Source of the DNA: Sphingomonas suaedae | GTDB taxonomy: Bacteria > Pseudomonadota > Alphaproteobacteria > Sphingomonadales > Sphingomonadaceae | Assembly: GCF_007833215.1 (NCBI RefSeq) | Contig: NZ_CP042239.1 | Coordinates: forward strand, 2,356,001-2,420,000 | DNA: 64,000 nt | Reading direction: 5' to 3' | Shown here: in pieces, positions 8,426 through 17,443 of the stretch | Layout of the letters: each line of letters starts with the position of its first letter | Position numbering within the stretch: the stretch's first letter is position 1 | Program-made: the position numbers and the translations under genes | Notes under the pieces: generated by a model | Told to the model about the DNA's origin: nothing | Seen by the model: the letters and a program-made list of their open reading frames with translations, nothing else | The model's database searches: none

Positions 8426-8716
8426 ATGTCGCGCATCTGCGAGCTGACCGGCAAGGGCCGGCAGGTGGGACACAATGTTTCCCACGCCAATAACAAGACC
8501 AAGCGTACCTTTCTGCCCAACCTGCAGAATGTGACGCTGATGTCGGAAGCGCTTGAGCGCTCGATCCGCCTGCGCGTGTCGACGCACGGCCTGCGCTCGG
8601 TCGAGCATAATGGCGGCCTCGACAACTGGCTGCTGAAGACCGGCGACGAAAAGCTGTCGCTGCGCGCCCGCCGCCTGAAGCGCGAAATCGCCAAGAAGGC
8701 GACCGCCGCAGCCTGA
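8426..8716 (+). CDS. rpmB: Large-subunit ribosomal protein bL28
   Basis: Structural protein of the 50S subunit. The 96-residue product begins [11 protein letters not shown] and contains [17 protein letters not shown], hallmarks of bL28, with the extended basic C-terminus usual in alphaproteobacteria ([13 protein letters not shown]). It is a single-gene unit with its own probable promoter and a strong downstream hairpin. Unlike in E. coli it is not followed by rpmG. Confidence 0.97.
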   Translation: MSRICELTGKGRQVGHNVSHANNKTKRTFLPNLQNVTLMSEALERSIRLRVSTHGLRSVEHNGGLDNWLLKTGDEKLSLRARRLKREIAKKATAAA

Positions 8717-8741
8717 ACCCCTTGGGGTTTCTGATTTCGAC

Positions 8742-8770
8742 CGGCCCGCTCCCCGATGGGACGCGGGCCG
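8742..8770 (+). terminator. Rho-independent-like terminator of rpmB
   Basis: Inverted repeat CGGCCCGC...GCGGGCCG with a short mismatched loop, followed by a T-rich stretch (TTCGTCGTTT), 26 bases after the rpmB stop. A smaller AACCCC/GGGGTT hairpin precedes it at 8716-8730. Confidence 0.7.
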
Positions 8771-8811
8771 TTCGTCGTTTGATAAGGTTTCCGGCACCGG
8801 GCCGCGACCAG

Positions 8812-9789
8812 TCAGATATCCAATCTGAACTTCAGCAGCAAAGAGCGCTGCACCGCCCATTGATTGTCGTCGGACGCGATCCAGAGGATGGTGTCGCCGC
8901 CTTCCCGCGTCACCGCCAGCGCCTCGAAATTGTCATGGACCACGGGCGCGGCGAATCGGGCGATCTCCTGACCCTCGACGATCGCACCCCGGCGAATCGC
9001 CCTGGGGTCGACGATGGTCAGGATCGCGGTAAACCCCGCGCGCAGCGACACGTCGCGATTCAGCACGATCAGCCTGCCGTCGGGCAGTTCGGCCATGTCG
9101 GTCGGCTTGTAGGGGCGCGGCGGCCGATAGGTGAAGCGGACTCCGCGCTGCGCACCGCCGATCGACGGGTCCCGTGCCAGCCACAGCGCCTGCACCGTGT
9201 AATGGTCCTTGCCCATCTTGTCCTCGGCAAACAGCAGGAAGCTGCCATTGCGCAGCCGGACCATCGCCTCGGCCCCGCCATGGGCGGGCCAGTCCGCCAT
9301 TGCGCCCGGCGCGGCGTGCGCTTCGGCCCGCGTAAAGCCCGGCGAATAGCGCCAGATTTCGTTGGCGCGCTCGAACCCCACCCAGATCTGGCCGGTATGG
9401 GGGTCGCGGGTCAGCGATTCGCTGTCGCGATCCACCTTTTCCCAACCCCTGCCCGGGCCGTCGGGCAATGCGGCGACTCGGGGCGCGCTCAACCGGAATG
9501 CGCGGTCGAGCCGAAACGAGACGAGATTGCCGCCGTCGCTCAGCAGGGTGAACCGATCGCCATCGACCAGCATCGCCGAAAATCCGCCAAAGGCAGGGGA
9601 CGGCCCGCGCAGCTCGACCCCGCCCAGAAAGGTCAGCCCACCCAATCGCACGCGATCGGGATCGCGCCAGTCCAGCGCGACCGGCTCCGCCGTCATCTCG
9701 ACGGTATCGGGCAACAGGGGCAGCCGAACCGCTCCCGACCAGTCCGGAACGAAGATGAGGCACAACAGCACGGACAACAGGATACGCAT
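8812..9789 (-). CDS. Secreted phytase-like esterase-domain protein
   Basis: A 325-residue exported protein with a signal peptide (about residues 1-19). The rest matches the domain called esterase-like activity of phytase (PF13449), a beta-propeller-type fold: GGLTFLGGVELRGPSPAFGGFSAM, HTGQIWVGFERANEIWRY, GGAEAMVRLRNGSFLLFAEDK and the closing HDNFEALAV, WIASDDNQ. The real substrate is unknown; family members have been linked to phytate or phosphoester hydrolysis. It converges with rpmB. A DUF-level function is the honest limit. Confidence 0.82.
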   Translation of the reverse strand: MRILLSVLLCLIFVPDWSGAVRLPLLPDTVEMTAEPVALDWRDPDRVRLGGLTFLGGVELRGPSPAFGGFSAMLVDGDRFTLLSDGGNLVSFRLDRAFRLSAPRVAALPDGPGRGWEKVDRDSESLTRDPHTGQIWVGFERANEIWRYSPGFTRAEAHAAPGAMADWPAHGGAEAMVRLRNGSFLLFAEDKMGKDHYTVQALWLARDPSIGGAQRGVRFTYRPPRPYKPTDMAELPDGRLIVLNRDVSLRAGFTAILTIVDPRAIRRGAIVEGQEIARFAAPVVHDNFEALAVTREGGDTILWIASDDNQWAVQRSLLLKFRLDI

Positions 9790-10154
9790 TGCGCCCCCTC
9801 ATACCGGCCCCATTCGCGCCGCATAGCTGAACCTGCGATAACAGCGCCGTTCAGCCAGCGTTCGCCCCCGTTCATCTAGACGACAGGCAACGGGCCGCGC
9901 GGCATATGCCGTCGGCCCGCCCGACATGTCGGTGCGCGTCGCACGTTCCGCCCCAAATCCCGCGTTGCGTATCGGGACCGGGCGCACCCCCCCTCGAACG
10001 TCGCGACGCGTGCCGGCACCCCCCTTCTTCTTCGCATCATTCGCTGAACGGTGGATAACGGCGGCATTCAGCAACGACTCAAGCCGAACATGCGAAACCC
10101 TTGTTCAACGAAGTCGGCAGGACCGGCATCGACCAAGGAACAAGGAGACACGAC
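9790..10154. other. Intergenic region between divergent genes, no gene seen
   Basis: The 365 bases hold no convincing ORF on either strand. They contain GC-rich segments with several short inverted repeats (for example around the two GCCGTCGGCCCG-like blocks at 9896-9925) and, at the right end, the ribosome site AAGGAG (10142-10147) of the next gene. The promoters of both flanking genes must lie here, but no clear consensus stands out. Confidence 0.6.
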
Positions 10155-10550
10155 ATGTTCAAGAAGCTTTCCCTGATCGGCGCCGCGCTGGCGATGACCG
10201 GCACCGCCCTGATCCCCGCCACCGAGGCTGCGGCGCAGAGCCGTTATGAATATCGCGACGGGCGCAGCTACGACCGTGGCTATGATCGCAGCTACCGCCA
10301 GGACCGCCGCTATCGTGACGCGCGCCGCTATCGCGGGCAGGATCGCCGCTATGTCGGCCGGACCGATCAGCGCTGCGATTCGAGCGCTGGCACCATCGTC
10401 GGGGCGATTGCGGGCGGCCTGCTAGGCAACAGCGTCGCCGGGCGTGGCGACCGCGCCATCGGGACGATCCTGGGTGGTGCAGTCGGCGCCTTTGCCGGTC
10501 GCGAGATCGACCGTTCGGGCCAGCCGCGCTATTGCGATCGCCGCCGCTGA
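10155..10550 (+). CDS. Glycine-zipper 2TM-domain surface-antigen-like protein
   Basis: A 131-residue exported protein: signal peptide to about residue 28 (MFKKLSLIGAALAMTG...AAAQ), then an Arg/Tyr-rich repeat region (SYDRGYDRSYRQDRRYRDA, about 36-70), then a glycine-zipper segment (TIVGAIAGGLLGNSVAGRG...TILGGAVGAFAGREID, about 79-118) as in Rickettsia 17-kDa-antigen-like proteins. The ATG at 10155 has AAGGAG eight bases upstream and starts the signal peptide directly; an in-frame ATG at 10101 does not fit. Probably outer-membrane or periplasmic. It may interact with the envelope, but no specific function is known. Confidence 0.83.
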   Translation: MFKKLSLIGAALAMTGTALIPATEAAAQSRYEYRDGRSYDRGYDRSYRQDRRYRDARRYRGQDRRYVGRTDQRCDSSAGTIVGAIAGGLLGNSVAGRGDRAIGTILGGAVGAFAGREIDRSGQPRYCDRRR

Positions 10551-10571
10551 TCCATTGATCATGTGACCGCG

Positions 10572-10605
10572 AAGGGCCGGTTCCTCCAAGGGGATCGGCC
10601 CTTTC
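10572..10605 (+). terminator. Hairpin terminator after glycine-zipper gene
   Basis: AAGGGCCG pairs with CGGCCCTT across a 16-base loop, 21 bases after the stop codon, followed by TTCGC. The T-tract is short, so termination efficiency is uncertain. Confidence 0.6.
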
Positions 10606-10729
10606 GCATGTCGCGATCACGCCTCTCACGCATCAGTTTCCGTCAGTGGCCCCGCGCTTGTCCACGCCGCAATACCGCCTCACCGCGGCATCGTGCCGCG
10701 CCTGTAACGGTATCAAGGATGTGTTCGAC

Positions 10730-11266
10730 ATGAAGAAATTCGCTCTGGCGCTCGCCGCCGCCCTCACCGCCGCCGCCACCCCCGCCTTGGCGCAGGAACC
10801 CGCCGATTTCAGCGGTGCGAAGGCCAGCATCATCACCGGCTATGACGTGGTCGATCTCAACACCCCGGGCGTGCGCAATCCCGACGGCCTGATCTACGGC
10901 ATCGGTCTTGGCTATGACATTCAGAAGGGCAGCGCCGTGTTCGGGATCGAGGGCGAGGTGGCCGATTCGACCGCCAAGCTCAAGGCCGGCGGCGCTACGA
11001 TCGCCGAAACCGGCCGCGACCTCTATATTGGCGGTCGCGTCGGCTTCGTCACCGGCAAGACGCTGATTTACGGCAAGGTCGGCTATACCAATGCGCGGAT
11101 CAAGTCGGTCGCGGGCAACAGCAATGGCGACGGCATCCGCGTCGGCGCGGGCGTCGAGCAGAAGCTGACCGACACGGTCTTCGCCAAGGTCGAATATCGC
11201 TATTCCAACTATGAAGCCGATGTGGAGCGCCAGCAGATCGTCGCGGGTGTTGGCCTGCGGTTCTGA
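10730..11266 (+). CDS. Outer-membrane beta-barrel (porin-family) protein
   Basis: A 178-residue protein with a typical signal peptide (MKKFALALAAALTAAATPALAQ, cleaved near residue 21) and an eight-stranded OmpA-like or Omp25-type barrel: alternating strands such as SIITGYDVV, IYGIGLGYD, LYIGGRVGFVTG, LIYGKVGYTNARI, FAKVEYRYSNYE and a terminal GVGLRF with C-terminal phenylalanine recognised by the Bam machinery. I placed the start at ATG 10730, since the frame open from 10646 would put non-signal sequence in front. It resembles outer-membrane immunogenic proteins of alphaproteobacteria. Confidence 0.85.
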   Translation: MKKFALALAAALTAAATPALAQEPADFSGAKASIITGYDVVDLNTPGVRNPDGLIYGIGLGYDIQKGSAVFGIEGEVADSTAKLKAGGATIAETGRDLYIGGRVGFVTGKTLIYGKVGYTNARIKSVAGNSNGDGIRVGAGVEQKLTDTVFAKVEYRYSNYEADVERQQIVAGVGLRF

Positions 11267-11273
11267 ATTACCA

Positions 11274-11299
11274 GGGCCGACTCGCTGAGGGGTCGGCCC
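11274..11299 (+). terminator. Hairpin terminator after beta-barrel gene
   Basis: GGGCCGAC pairs with GTCGGCCC across a 10-base loop, eight bases after the stop codon. No strong T-tract follows. Confidence 0.6.
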
Positions 11300-11302
11300 G
11301 CA

Positions 11303-11362
11303 AATTCCTCCCCGGCACGGGGAGGGGGACCGCCGCCAAAGGCGGTGGTGGAGGGGGAGCGA
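11303..11362. repeat. MITE-like palindromic element, one end only
   Basis: AAATTCCTCCCC-hairpin (CTCCCC/GGGGAG) followed by a second hairpin (ACCGCC/GGCGGT) and a GGTGGAGGGGG tail. The same ordered pattern begins the elements at 23532, 32221 and 48614. Here no inverted right end is found. The remainder of the gap to 11575 is GC-rich with two CCCCGGC/GCCGGGG hairpins and no gene. Confidence 0.75.
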
Positions 11363-11575
11363 GGCAACCTTCTCCGGTGCAGAGGACCCTTCGTTCGCCA
11401 CAGTCGCGGTTCTGCCTGGGTCAGCACGGGCAAAGCCCGCGCTTGGCGTCGGACGGGCTCCGCTGCGCGGCCCCGCCGTCCGTGCCGGGTCGCGCGCCGT
11501 TGGCGCGCCGACGCCGTCCCCCGGCTTACGCCGGGGCGACGCGCCTCGACCCGCTTGCCCCGGCGCAAGCCGGGG

Positions 11576-12298
11576 TCAGTACATATGCTGCCCGCCATTG
11601 ATCGACAGCGTAGATCCGGTGACGAAGCCACCATCCTCCGAGCACAGGAATGCCACGCCGCGCGCGATCTCGTTCGCCTGACCCAGTCGGCCGACCGGAA
11701 TCTTGGCGACGATCTTCTCCAGCACTTCCGCCGGAACCGCGGCGACCATGTCGGTGTCGATATAGCCCGGCGCGATCGCGTTGACCGTCACGCCTGCGCG
11801 CGCGCCTTCCTGCGCCAGTGCCTTGGTGAAGCCATGGATGCCGCTCTTCGCCGCAGCATAGTTGACCTGGCCGTACTGCCCGGCCTGTCCATTGATCGAG
11901 CCGATATTGACGATGCGCCCCCATTTGCGCTCGCGCATCCCCGGGAACACGCCCTTGGCCATGTTGAAGCACCCGCCGAGATTGGTGTCCATGACCTCCT
12001 TCCACATCTGGTAGGTCATTTTCAGGATCGTGCCATCGCGCGTGATACCCGCATTGTTGACCAGCACATCGACCGGCCCCAGCTCGGCCTCGACCTGCGC
12101 GATGCCCGCCTGGCACGCGTCATAATCAGCGACGTCCCATTTGAACGCCTTGATCCCGGTCCGCTCGGTGAATTCGGCCGCGCGCTGGTCGTTGCCCGCA
12201 TAATTGGCGGCGACGGTCATGCCCATGTCGCGCAGCGCAACGCTGATCGCCTCGCCGATGCCGCGCGTGCCGCCCGTAACGATCGCTACCCGTGCCAT
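11576..12298 (-). CDS. phaB: Acetoacetyl-CoA reductase (short-chain dehydrogenase)
   Basis: NADPH-dependent reduction of acetoacetyl-CoA to (R)-3-hydroxybutyryl-CoA, second step of polyhydroxybutyrate synthesis. The 240-residue SDR has VTGGTRGIGEA (cofactor Gly motif, residues 7-17), NNAG (86-89), the active-site Ser in NIGSINGQAGQYGQVNYAAAK with Y and K of YxxxK, and the tail VTGSTLSINGGQHMY typical of PhaB/PhbB. The GQAGQYGQ context separates it from FabG. An AGGAGA site precedes the ATG at 12298. The thiolase that would act before it is at 47 kb, so the pathway genes are not clustered. Confidence 0.93.
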   Translation of the reverse strand: MARVAIVTGGTRGIGEAISVALRDMGMTVAANYAGNDQRAAEFTERTGIKAFKWDVADYDACQAGIAQVEAELGPVDVLVNNAGITRDGTILKMTYQMWKEVMDTNLGGCFNMAKGVFPGMRERKWGRIVNIGSINGQAGQYGQVNYAAAKSGIHGFTKALAQEGARAGVTVNAIAPGYIDTDMVAAVPAEVLEKIVAKIPVGRLGQANEIARGVAFLCSEDGGFVTGSTLSINGGQHMY

Positions 12299-12327
12299 AA
12301 TCTCTCCTAAGCCGATTTGGGCAAAGG

Positions 12328-13335
12328 CTAGGGAAGGTCGGTCCAGCCTGCAAGTTCCGTTGCAAGAATGCTGCGCAACATGTCGATGCCGGGCGCGCTG
12401 TCGTTCAGGCAGGGCAGATAGGCGAAGCGCTCGCCCCCCGCCGCCTCGAAACTCTCGCGCCCGCGGATCGCCAGCTCCTCCAGCGTCTCGAGGCAGTCGG
12501 CGGAAAAGCCCGGCGCAACGATCGCGATTCTTTTGATGCCCTTGCCCGGCAGTCCCTCCAGCACCGTATCGGTCGCCGGCTCCAGCCACTTCGCCCGCCC
12601 GAAGCGCGACTGGAAGGTCACCGTCAGCTCCCTTCCAAGCGCCTCGCCAAGCAGTCGCGCGGTCTTGCGGCAATGGCAGTGATAGGGATCGCCCAGCTCC
12701 AGCGTCCTTTGCGGCATTCCGTGAAAGCTCGCCAGCACCGCCTCCGGTTCGAACTCGAGCGCGGCCAGCTGCGCCTTCACGGACTCCGCCAGCGCGGCGA
12801 TATAGCGCGGATCGTCATGATAGGGCGGCAATGTCCGCAGCGCCGGCTGCCAGCGCATCGCCGCCAGCGTCTCGAACGCCTTGTCCACCACCGTGGCGGT
12901 CGTCGCCGCGCAATATTGCGGATAGAGCGGCGCGACCAGGATGCGTTCGCACCCGCCCTCCTTCATCGCCTTCAGCCGGTCCGGGATCGACGGATTGCCA
13001 TAGCGCATCGCCCAGTCGACGCGCACATCCGGCCACCCCGCCTGCACCGCTTCCGCCTGCCGTTTCGTGATCGCGGCGAGCGGCGATCCGTCATCGGTCC
13101 AGACCTGTCGATAGGCATGTGCCGACTTGGCGGGCCGGGTGCGCAGGATGATCCCGCGCAGGATCGGCTGCCACAGCAAGGCCGGGATCTCGACCACGCG
13201 GCGATCCGACAGAAACTCGCCCAGATAGCGCCGCACCGCCCCCGCATCAGGCGCATCGGGCGTGCCGAGATTGACGAGCAGCACGCCCACCCGGCGCGGC
13301 GGGATCGCCGGATGCCTCTCAGGCAACACCATCAT
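12328..13335 (-). CDS. hemH: Ferrochelatase
   Basis: Inserts Fe2+ into protoporphyrin IX, the last step of protoheme synthesis, at the inner face of the membrane. The 335-residue protein shows VLLVNLGTPDAPD, the conserved SFHGMPQRTLELGDPYHCHC region with the catalytic His, TFQSRFGRAKWLEP and the closing APGFSADCLETLEEL with the conserved Glu, all classic HemH blocks. The start ATG overlaps the stop codon of the upstream molybdenum hydroxylase gene by 4 bases, so the two are probably one transcript, although no functional link is evident. Confidence 0.96.
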   Translation of the reverse strand: MMVLPERHPAIPPRRVGVLLVNLGTPDAPDAGAVRRYLGEFLSDRRVVEIPALLWQPILRGIILRTRPAKSAHAYRQVWTDDGSPLAAITKRQAEAVQAGWPDVRVDWAMRYGNPSIPDRLKAMKEGGCERILVAPLYPQYCAATTATVVDKAFETLAAMRWQPALRTLPPYHDDPRYIAALAESVKAQLAALEFEPEAVLASFHGMPQRTLELGDPYHCHCRKTARLLGEALGRELTVTFQSRFGRAKWLEPATDTVLEGLPGKGIKRIAIVAPGFSADCLETLEELAIRGRESFEAAGGERFAYLPCLNDSAPGIDMLRSILATELAGWTDLP

Positions 13336-15598
13336 TCACCCCCCGGAATCAGCGGCAGCTGCCGCAACCGCACGCCGGTCGCGGCATGGATCGCATTGGC
13401 GATGGCGGGCGCGACCGGCGGCACCGCCAGCTCGCTGACCCCGCCCGCATCGGCCTCGCTCGCGATCAGCTCGATCATGATCTCGGGCGTATCGGCCAGG
13501 CGCGGCAGATCGAGATCGGCAAAGCTGCGCGCTTCGGCCATGTTACCGGTAAAGCCGGTGGTGACGCCCAGCGCCCCCGCCATGCCGAAGATCAGCCCGC
13601 CCTCGATCTGCTGCTGCACCACGTCGGGGTTCACCACCCGCCCGCAATCGACCGCCGCGACCAGCCGGTCGACCTTGATCTTCTGGTCGCCGCCGATCGA
13701 CGCTTCGGCCATCACCGCGATATAGGAACCGCGAAAGGCATGGCACGCCAGCCCCTGCCCGCTGCCCGCCAGCCCGCCCTGCCACCCGCCGAGCGAGGCG
13801 ACGGTGGACAGGCAGCGCGCCAGCCGCGGCACCCCGCCCAGCATCGCGATGCGAAAACTGTGCGCCTCGATCTCGGCGACATGCGCCAGCTCGTCGATGA
13901 AGCTCTCGGTGAAGAAGCTGGTATAGCTGTGTGCCCCCGACCGCCAATAGCCCGTGGGCAGGCCGATATCGGCGGGATGGTGATCCACCGCATAATTGGG
14001 AATGCGATAGGGCGGCCGCGCGCCATCCACCGCCGCCGGATCGCCCGTGCCGCCGACCGCCAGCCCCGCGCCGACCGCGCTGTCCCCGCCCATCAGCCGC
14101 CGCGCCAGTTCATGCCCGCTCGACGGCGCCGCGATCTTCGCCAGCCAGCCCGCTACCGTGCCATTGGCACCCAGCCGCGCGGTCATCCGTGCGGCGGCGG
14201 GCGGGCGATAGCGGTCGTGCAGGCACGTCTCGCCCCGCGACCAGGTCAGCTGCACCGGCTTGCGCAATTCGCGCGCGACCAGCGCCGCCTGCTCGGCGAC
14301 CTGATGCTCCAGATTCTGTCCGAACGATCCCCCGGCAAACACCGGATGGATAACGATACTGCCCGGATCCATGCCCAGTGCGCGCGCCACGGCGCCGCGC
14401 GCCAGCCCCGGCGCCTGGGTCGGCATCCAGATGCGGATGCGTCCGTCATCCCAGGCCGCAGTCGCGGTGATCGGCTCGATCGCCGCGTGCAGCGCCACGC
14501 CGACGCGATACTCCGCCGTCACCACGCGCGCGCCTTTGAACACCGGCGACAGCTCGCCCTCTGTGGCGATCCGCGTGCCCTCGCTATCGAGCGCGGCGTC
14601 GAGCGCCGCCTGGATCGACGCGCTGTCCACCCTGGTCGCGACCTCGAACTTCGGCTTCATCGCGTCCAGCGCGCGCTGCGCCGCCCAGCTGTTATTGGCG
14701 ACCGCCGCGACCCAGCGCTCATTCTTGACGATGTGCAGCATCCCCGGGGAACGGTCTGCGCCGCCGCTTCGTCAAGCGCCGCGAGCTTTACCGTTCCGAC
14801 CGGCCCCTGGCGGATCGCAGCGAACACCATGTCGGGCAAACGGATATCGGCGGCAAAGCTGGCGCTGCCATTGACCTTGCCCGGTGCATCGAGCCGCGGC
14901 GCGGGCTCGCCCAGCAGGCGCTCGCCGTCGCCCTCGCGCAACGGCAGATCGGGCGGGACGTCATAGTCCGCCGCCTCCGCCGCCAGTTCGCCGAACCCCA
15001 GCCGCTGCTTGCCGTTGACCACGAAGCCGTCGGCGGTGCCGCACGCACGCCAGTCGACGCCCCAGCGCGCCGCCGCCGCCTGGCACAGCATCGCCCGCGC
15101 CGCCGCGCCAGCCTCGCGCAACGGCGCCTCGAAATTGCGCATCGAGGTGGAGGCCCCGGTCAGCATCAGCGCGTTGCGCACGGCGTGAGTCTCACGCAGC
15201 CGTTCAGGCAACACCCCGGGGAACAACTCCCCCGCTGCCAGCGCATTGGCATAAAGCGGGCTGAGCGGCGCGGCCTCGATCCCGACCCGGCGCCAGTCCG
15301 CGCCCAGTTCATCGGCCACCACCTGCGGCAGCGTCGTGAACACGCCCTGCCCATATTCGCATTGCGGCACGGCGATGGTCACCTGCCCGTCTGGCGCGAT
15401 CTTCAGATAGGCGCCGAACCCGGTCTCGCCCTCGGCCAGCGGCAGATTGGGCAGATAGGTGCGCGGCCAGACGGCCCAGGCCACCACCAGCCCGATCCCC
15501 GCCCCGCCGCCGATCAGCAGCGTCCGCCGGTCGATCCCTCTCAAACCCTTGCGCTCCATCGCGACGGCTCTAGCGGCGCCGCGCGGAGCACGCCACAC
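13332..15598 (-). pseudogene. Isoquinoline 1-oxidoreductase beta-subunit-like molybdenum hydroxylase, frameshifted
   Basis: Large molybdopterin-binding subunit of the xanthine-oxidase family (IorB type, normally about 750 residues). The N-terminal part carries a twin-arginine signal (RRTLLIGGGAGIGLVVAW), so the enzyme would be exported folded. It reads in one frame from 15598 (or the better ATG at 15559) down to about 14750. The rest, from MLHIVKNERWVAAVA, reads in another frame to 13332. The switch lies at the palindromic run CCCCGGGG near 14741-14751: two extra bases or one missing base restores VPGMLHIV. Both halves are otherwise intact, without stops, so either a recent mutation or an assembly error is likely. 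The small 2Fe-2S partner subunit is not adjacent. The substrate is unknown. Confidence 0.82.
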
Positions 15599-15695
15599 TC
15601 AATGCTCGCCGCCGATCGGCATGGCGCTACCGACAGAACCGGGAAGCGCCGCTACCTTACGCCAAATGCCGCAATTCATCGCGGGCGCCTTCCGC

Positions 15696-16514
15696 TCATC
15701 CGGCATAATCGGTCGCACGCCGAAAGGCCCGTACCATGGCGAGGCGAAACGCCTGGCGCGCTTCATGATCGTCGGCGGAAGCCGAACCGACCATGTCTTC
15801 GCATCCCCCCAGGGCCACCGCGTCCGCGTCCTCCGCGCAGCGCGCCAGCCAGCCTGCCGACTCCGCGACCGCGCGTCGATATAGCGCCTTTGCCTGGTTG
15901 CACTGCGCTGCCATGTCGTCGCTGCATCCCATCGCGAACGCGAGATAGGCGATATAGTCCGGGTGCCAGACATCATCGGCAACCTCCATCGCATCCGCAT
16001 CGGGAACATGATTGCCCAGCAGTTCGCAGCCACCGCCATCGATGAACGGCTCGCCGTTCGGAAAGCACGACCGCGCAAGATAGCTGAAGGCCTGTCCGGG
16101 CTGCGGCTTCACCGAAAGCCCCTTCTGATAGATGATCCCCAGATATTTGCAGGCATAGGGGGCGATGCCGACATCATCGGACTGGCAGACCCGCACCATC
16201 CTGGCCTTCGACCTGCCATAGTCGCGCAGTGTCGCATTCAGGAAATAGATCTTGCCCGCTTCGTAGCAGCCGCCCATCTGAAAGCCCGCCGCGCAGGAAG
16301 CTTCATACGCGGCAAGCGCCGCAACCGCGTCGCCGCGTTTCTCCGCCTGGACCGCGGCGCGCCAGCAGCTGTCGACATTCGCGTCGCGCGTGCAGTCTGA
16401 AGGGGCCTGGATGGCCGTGGCTCCTGCGCCACCGCGCGCCGACCCGGCGATCGCCGGATTCGGCCCTGCTGACGCGGCGATCACCATGACCAACACTGCC
16501 CATATCATCCGCAT
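15696..16514 (-). CDS. Secreted Sel1-repeat/cysteine-rich protein
   Basis: A 272-residue exported protein starting MRMIWAVLVMVIAASAG with a signal peptide. The start at 16514 has a GGGGAGA site 5 bases upstream and is preferred over 16541. The mature part carries Sel1-like (tetratricopeptide-type) repeats with paired cysteines, for example SCAAGFQMGGCYEAGKIYF and ACKYLGIIYQKGL...AFSYLARSC, similar to Helicobacter cysteine-rich proteins. Such folds bind peptides or partner proteins. About eleven cysteines suggest disulfides in the periplasm. The binding partner is unknown. It is divergent from the secreted protein at 16601. Confidence 0.75.
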   Translation of the reverse strand: MRMIWAVLVMVIAASAGPNPAIAGSARGGAGATAIQAPSDCTRDANVDSCWRAAVQAEKRGDAVAALAAYEASCAAGFQMGGCYEAGKIYFLNATLRDYGRSKARMVRVCQSDDVGIAPYACKYLGIIYQKGLSVKPQPGQAFSYLARSCFPNGEPFIDGGGCELLGNHVPDADAMEVADDVWHPDYIAYLAFAMGCSDDMAAQCNQAKALYRRAVAESAGWLARCAEDADAVALGGCEDMVGSASADDHEARQAFRLAMVRAFRRATDYAG

Positions 16515-16600
16515 ATCTTTCTCCCCGGCTTCGCAGGACATGTTCCGCAGACGCGCCCATGGCGGTTGAACGGCACGACCGCGCCCCTATACAAACGGCG

Positions 16601-17290
16601 ATGTCGATGTTCAGATGCATTGCCGGACTCTGTACGGCGGCGGCGCTCCTGATCCAGCCCGCGCGCGCACAGGATAGCGCGGAAGCTGCCCCGGCGATCG
16701 CCGTCGATCCGGTCGTGGGTGACTATTCCTCGGTGCAGATGGAACTGGCGGCAGGACTCCGTCTCAATCGGGACGGCACCTTCGACTATGGCCTGACCGT
16801 CGGGTCGCTGGATGAACGGGCGCGGGGCCGCTGGGCGCGGGTGGGTGACCGGATCGAACTTGTCAGCGATCCCCGGCCGGTGGCGCCGACCATTACTGCC
16901 AGCCGGATCGAACAAGGTCTCGACAACGCCTTTGCGATCCGCCTTGTCGCGCCCAATGGGCGCGACATTCCCGGCATCGACCTGCGCATCGATTTCGATA
17001 CCGGGCAACCGCTGGAGTCCTATGTGGCCGGGGGGCCTTGGACGCTACCCGCGGATGAGACCCGGCGCCCGCGCTTCGTGACATTCAGCAAGAAAAGCTA
17101 TCGGATCGATTCCGGGCCGTTGCCGCTGCGCGCCGATGCCGGAACGGTCGCGATCTTTCTGCTGACGCCCAACGATTTCGGCGTTGTCGACCTGACCGGC
17201 GCGTATCTTGAGCGCGACGGCGACCACCTTGTGCTGACGCGCCCGGAAGGAAAGATCCTCTTCGCGCGCGCCGATCCCGCATCCGATTGA
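16601..17290 (+). CDS. Secreted protein of unknown function (229 aa)
   Basis: No family recognised. A signal peptide (MSMFRCIAGLCTAAALLIQPARAQ) is followed by a beta-rich sequence. The motif VGDYSSVQMELAAGLRLNRDGTFDYGLTVGSLDERARGRWARVGDRIELVSDP looks like a lipocalin-type or copper-resistance NlpE-like beta barrel (inference only). The frame is open from 16559, but the signal peptide favours an ATG at 16601 or 16607. A GGAAGCGC/GCGCTTCC hairpin at 17333-17351 could end the transcript. It is divergent from the Sel1 protein and may share its promoter region. Confidence 0.65.
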   Translation: MSMFRCIAGLCTAAALLIQPARAQDSAEAAPAIAVDPVVGDYSSVQMELAAGLRLNRDGTFDYGLTVGSLDERARGRWARVGDRIELVSDPRPVAPTITASRIEQGLDNAFAIRLVAPNGRDIPGIDLRIDFDTGQPLESYVAGGPWTLPADETRRPRFVTFSKKSYRIDSGPLPLRADAGTVAIFLLTPNDFGVVDLTGAYLERDGDHLVLTRPEGKILFARADPASD

Positions 17291-17443
17291 TCCAGTCCAT
17301 TTGGCGCACGCAATGGCCGCCAGGAAGCGCGCCGCGCTTCCACAGGTTCGTCTGCAGGAAAGCTGCGCGCGATCCGATCCATTGTCTTGGCGTTGCCGTC
17401 ATATCCGGATAGGACAGCCCCGAACCCCCGGGGAGGCCCAACC

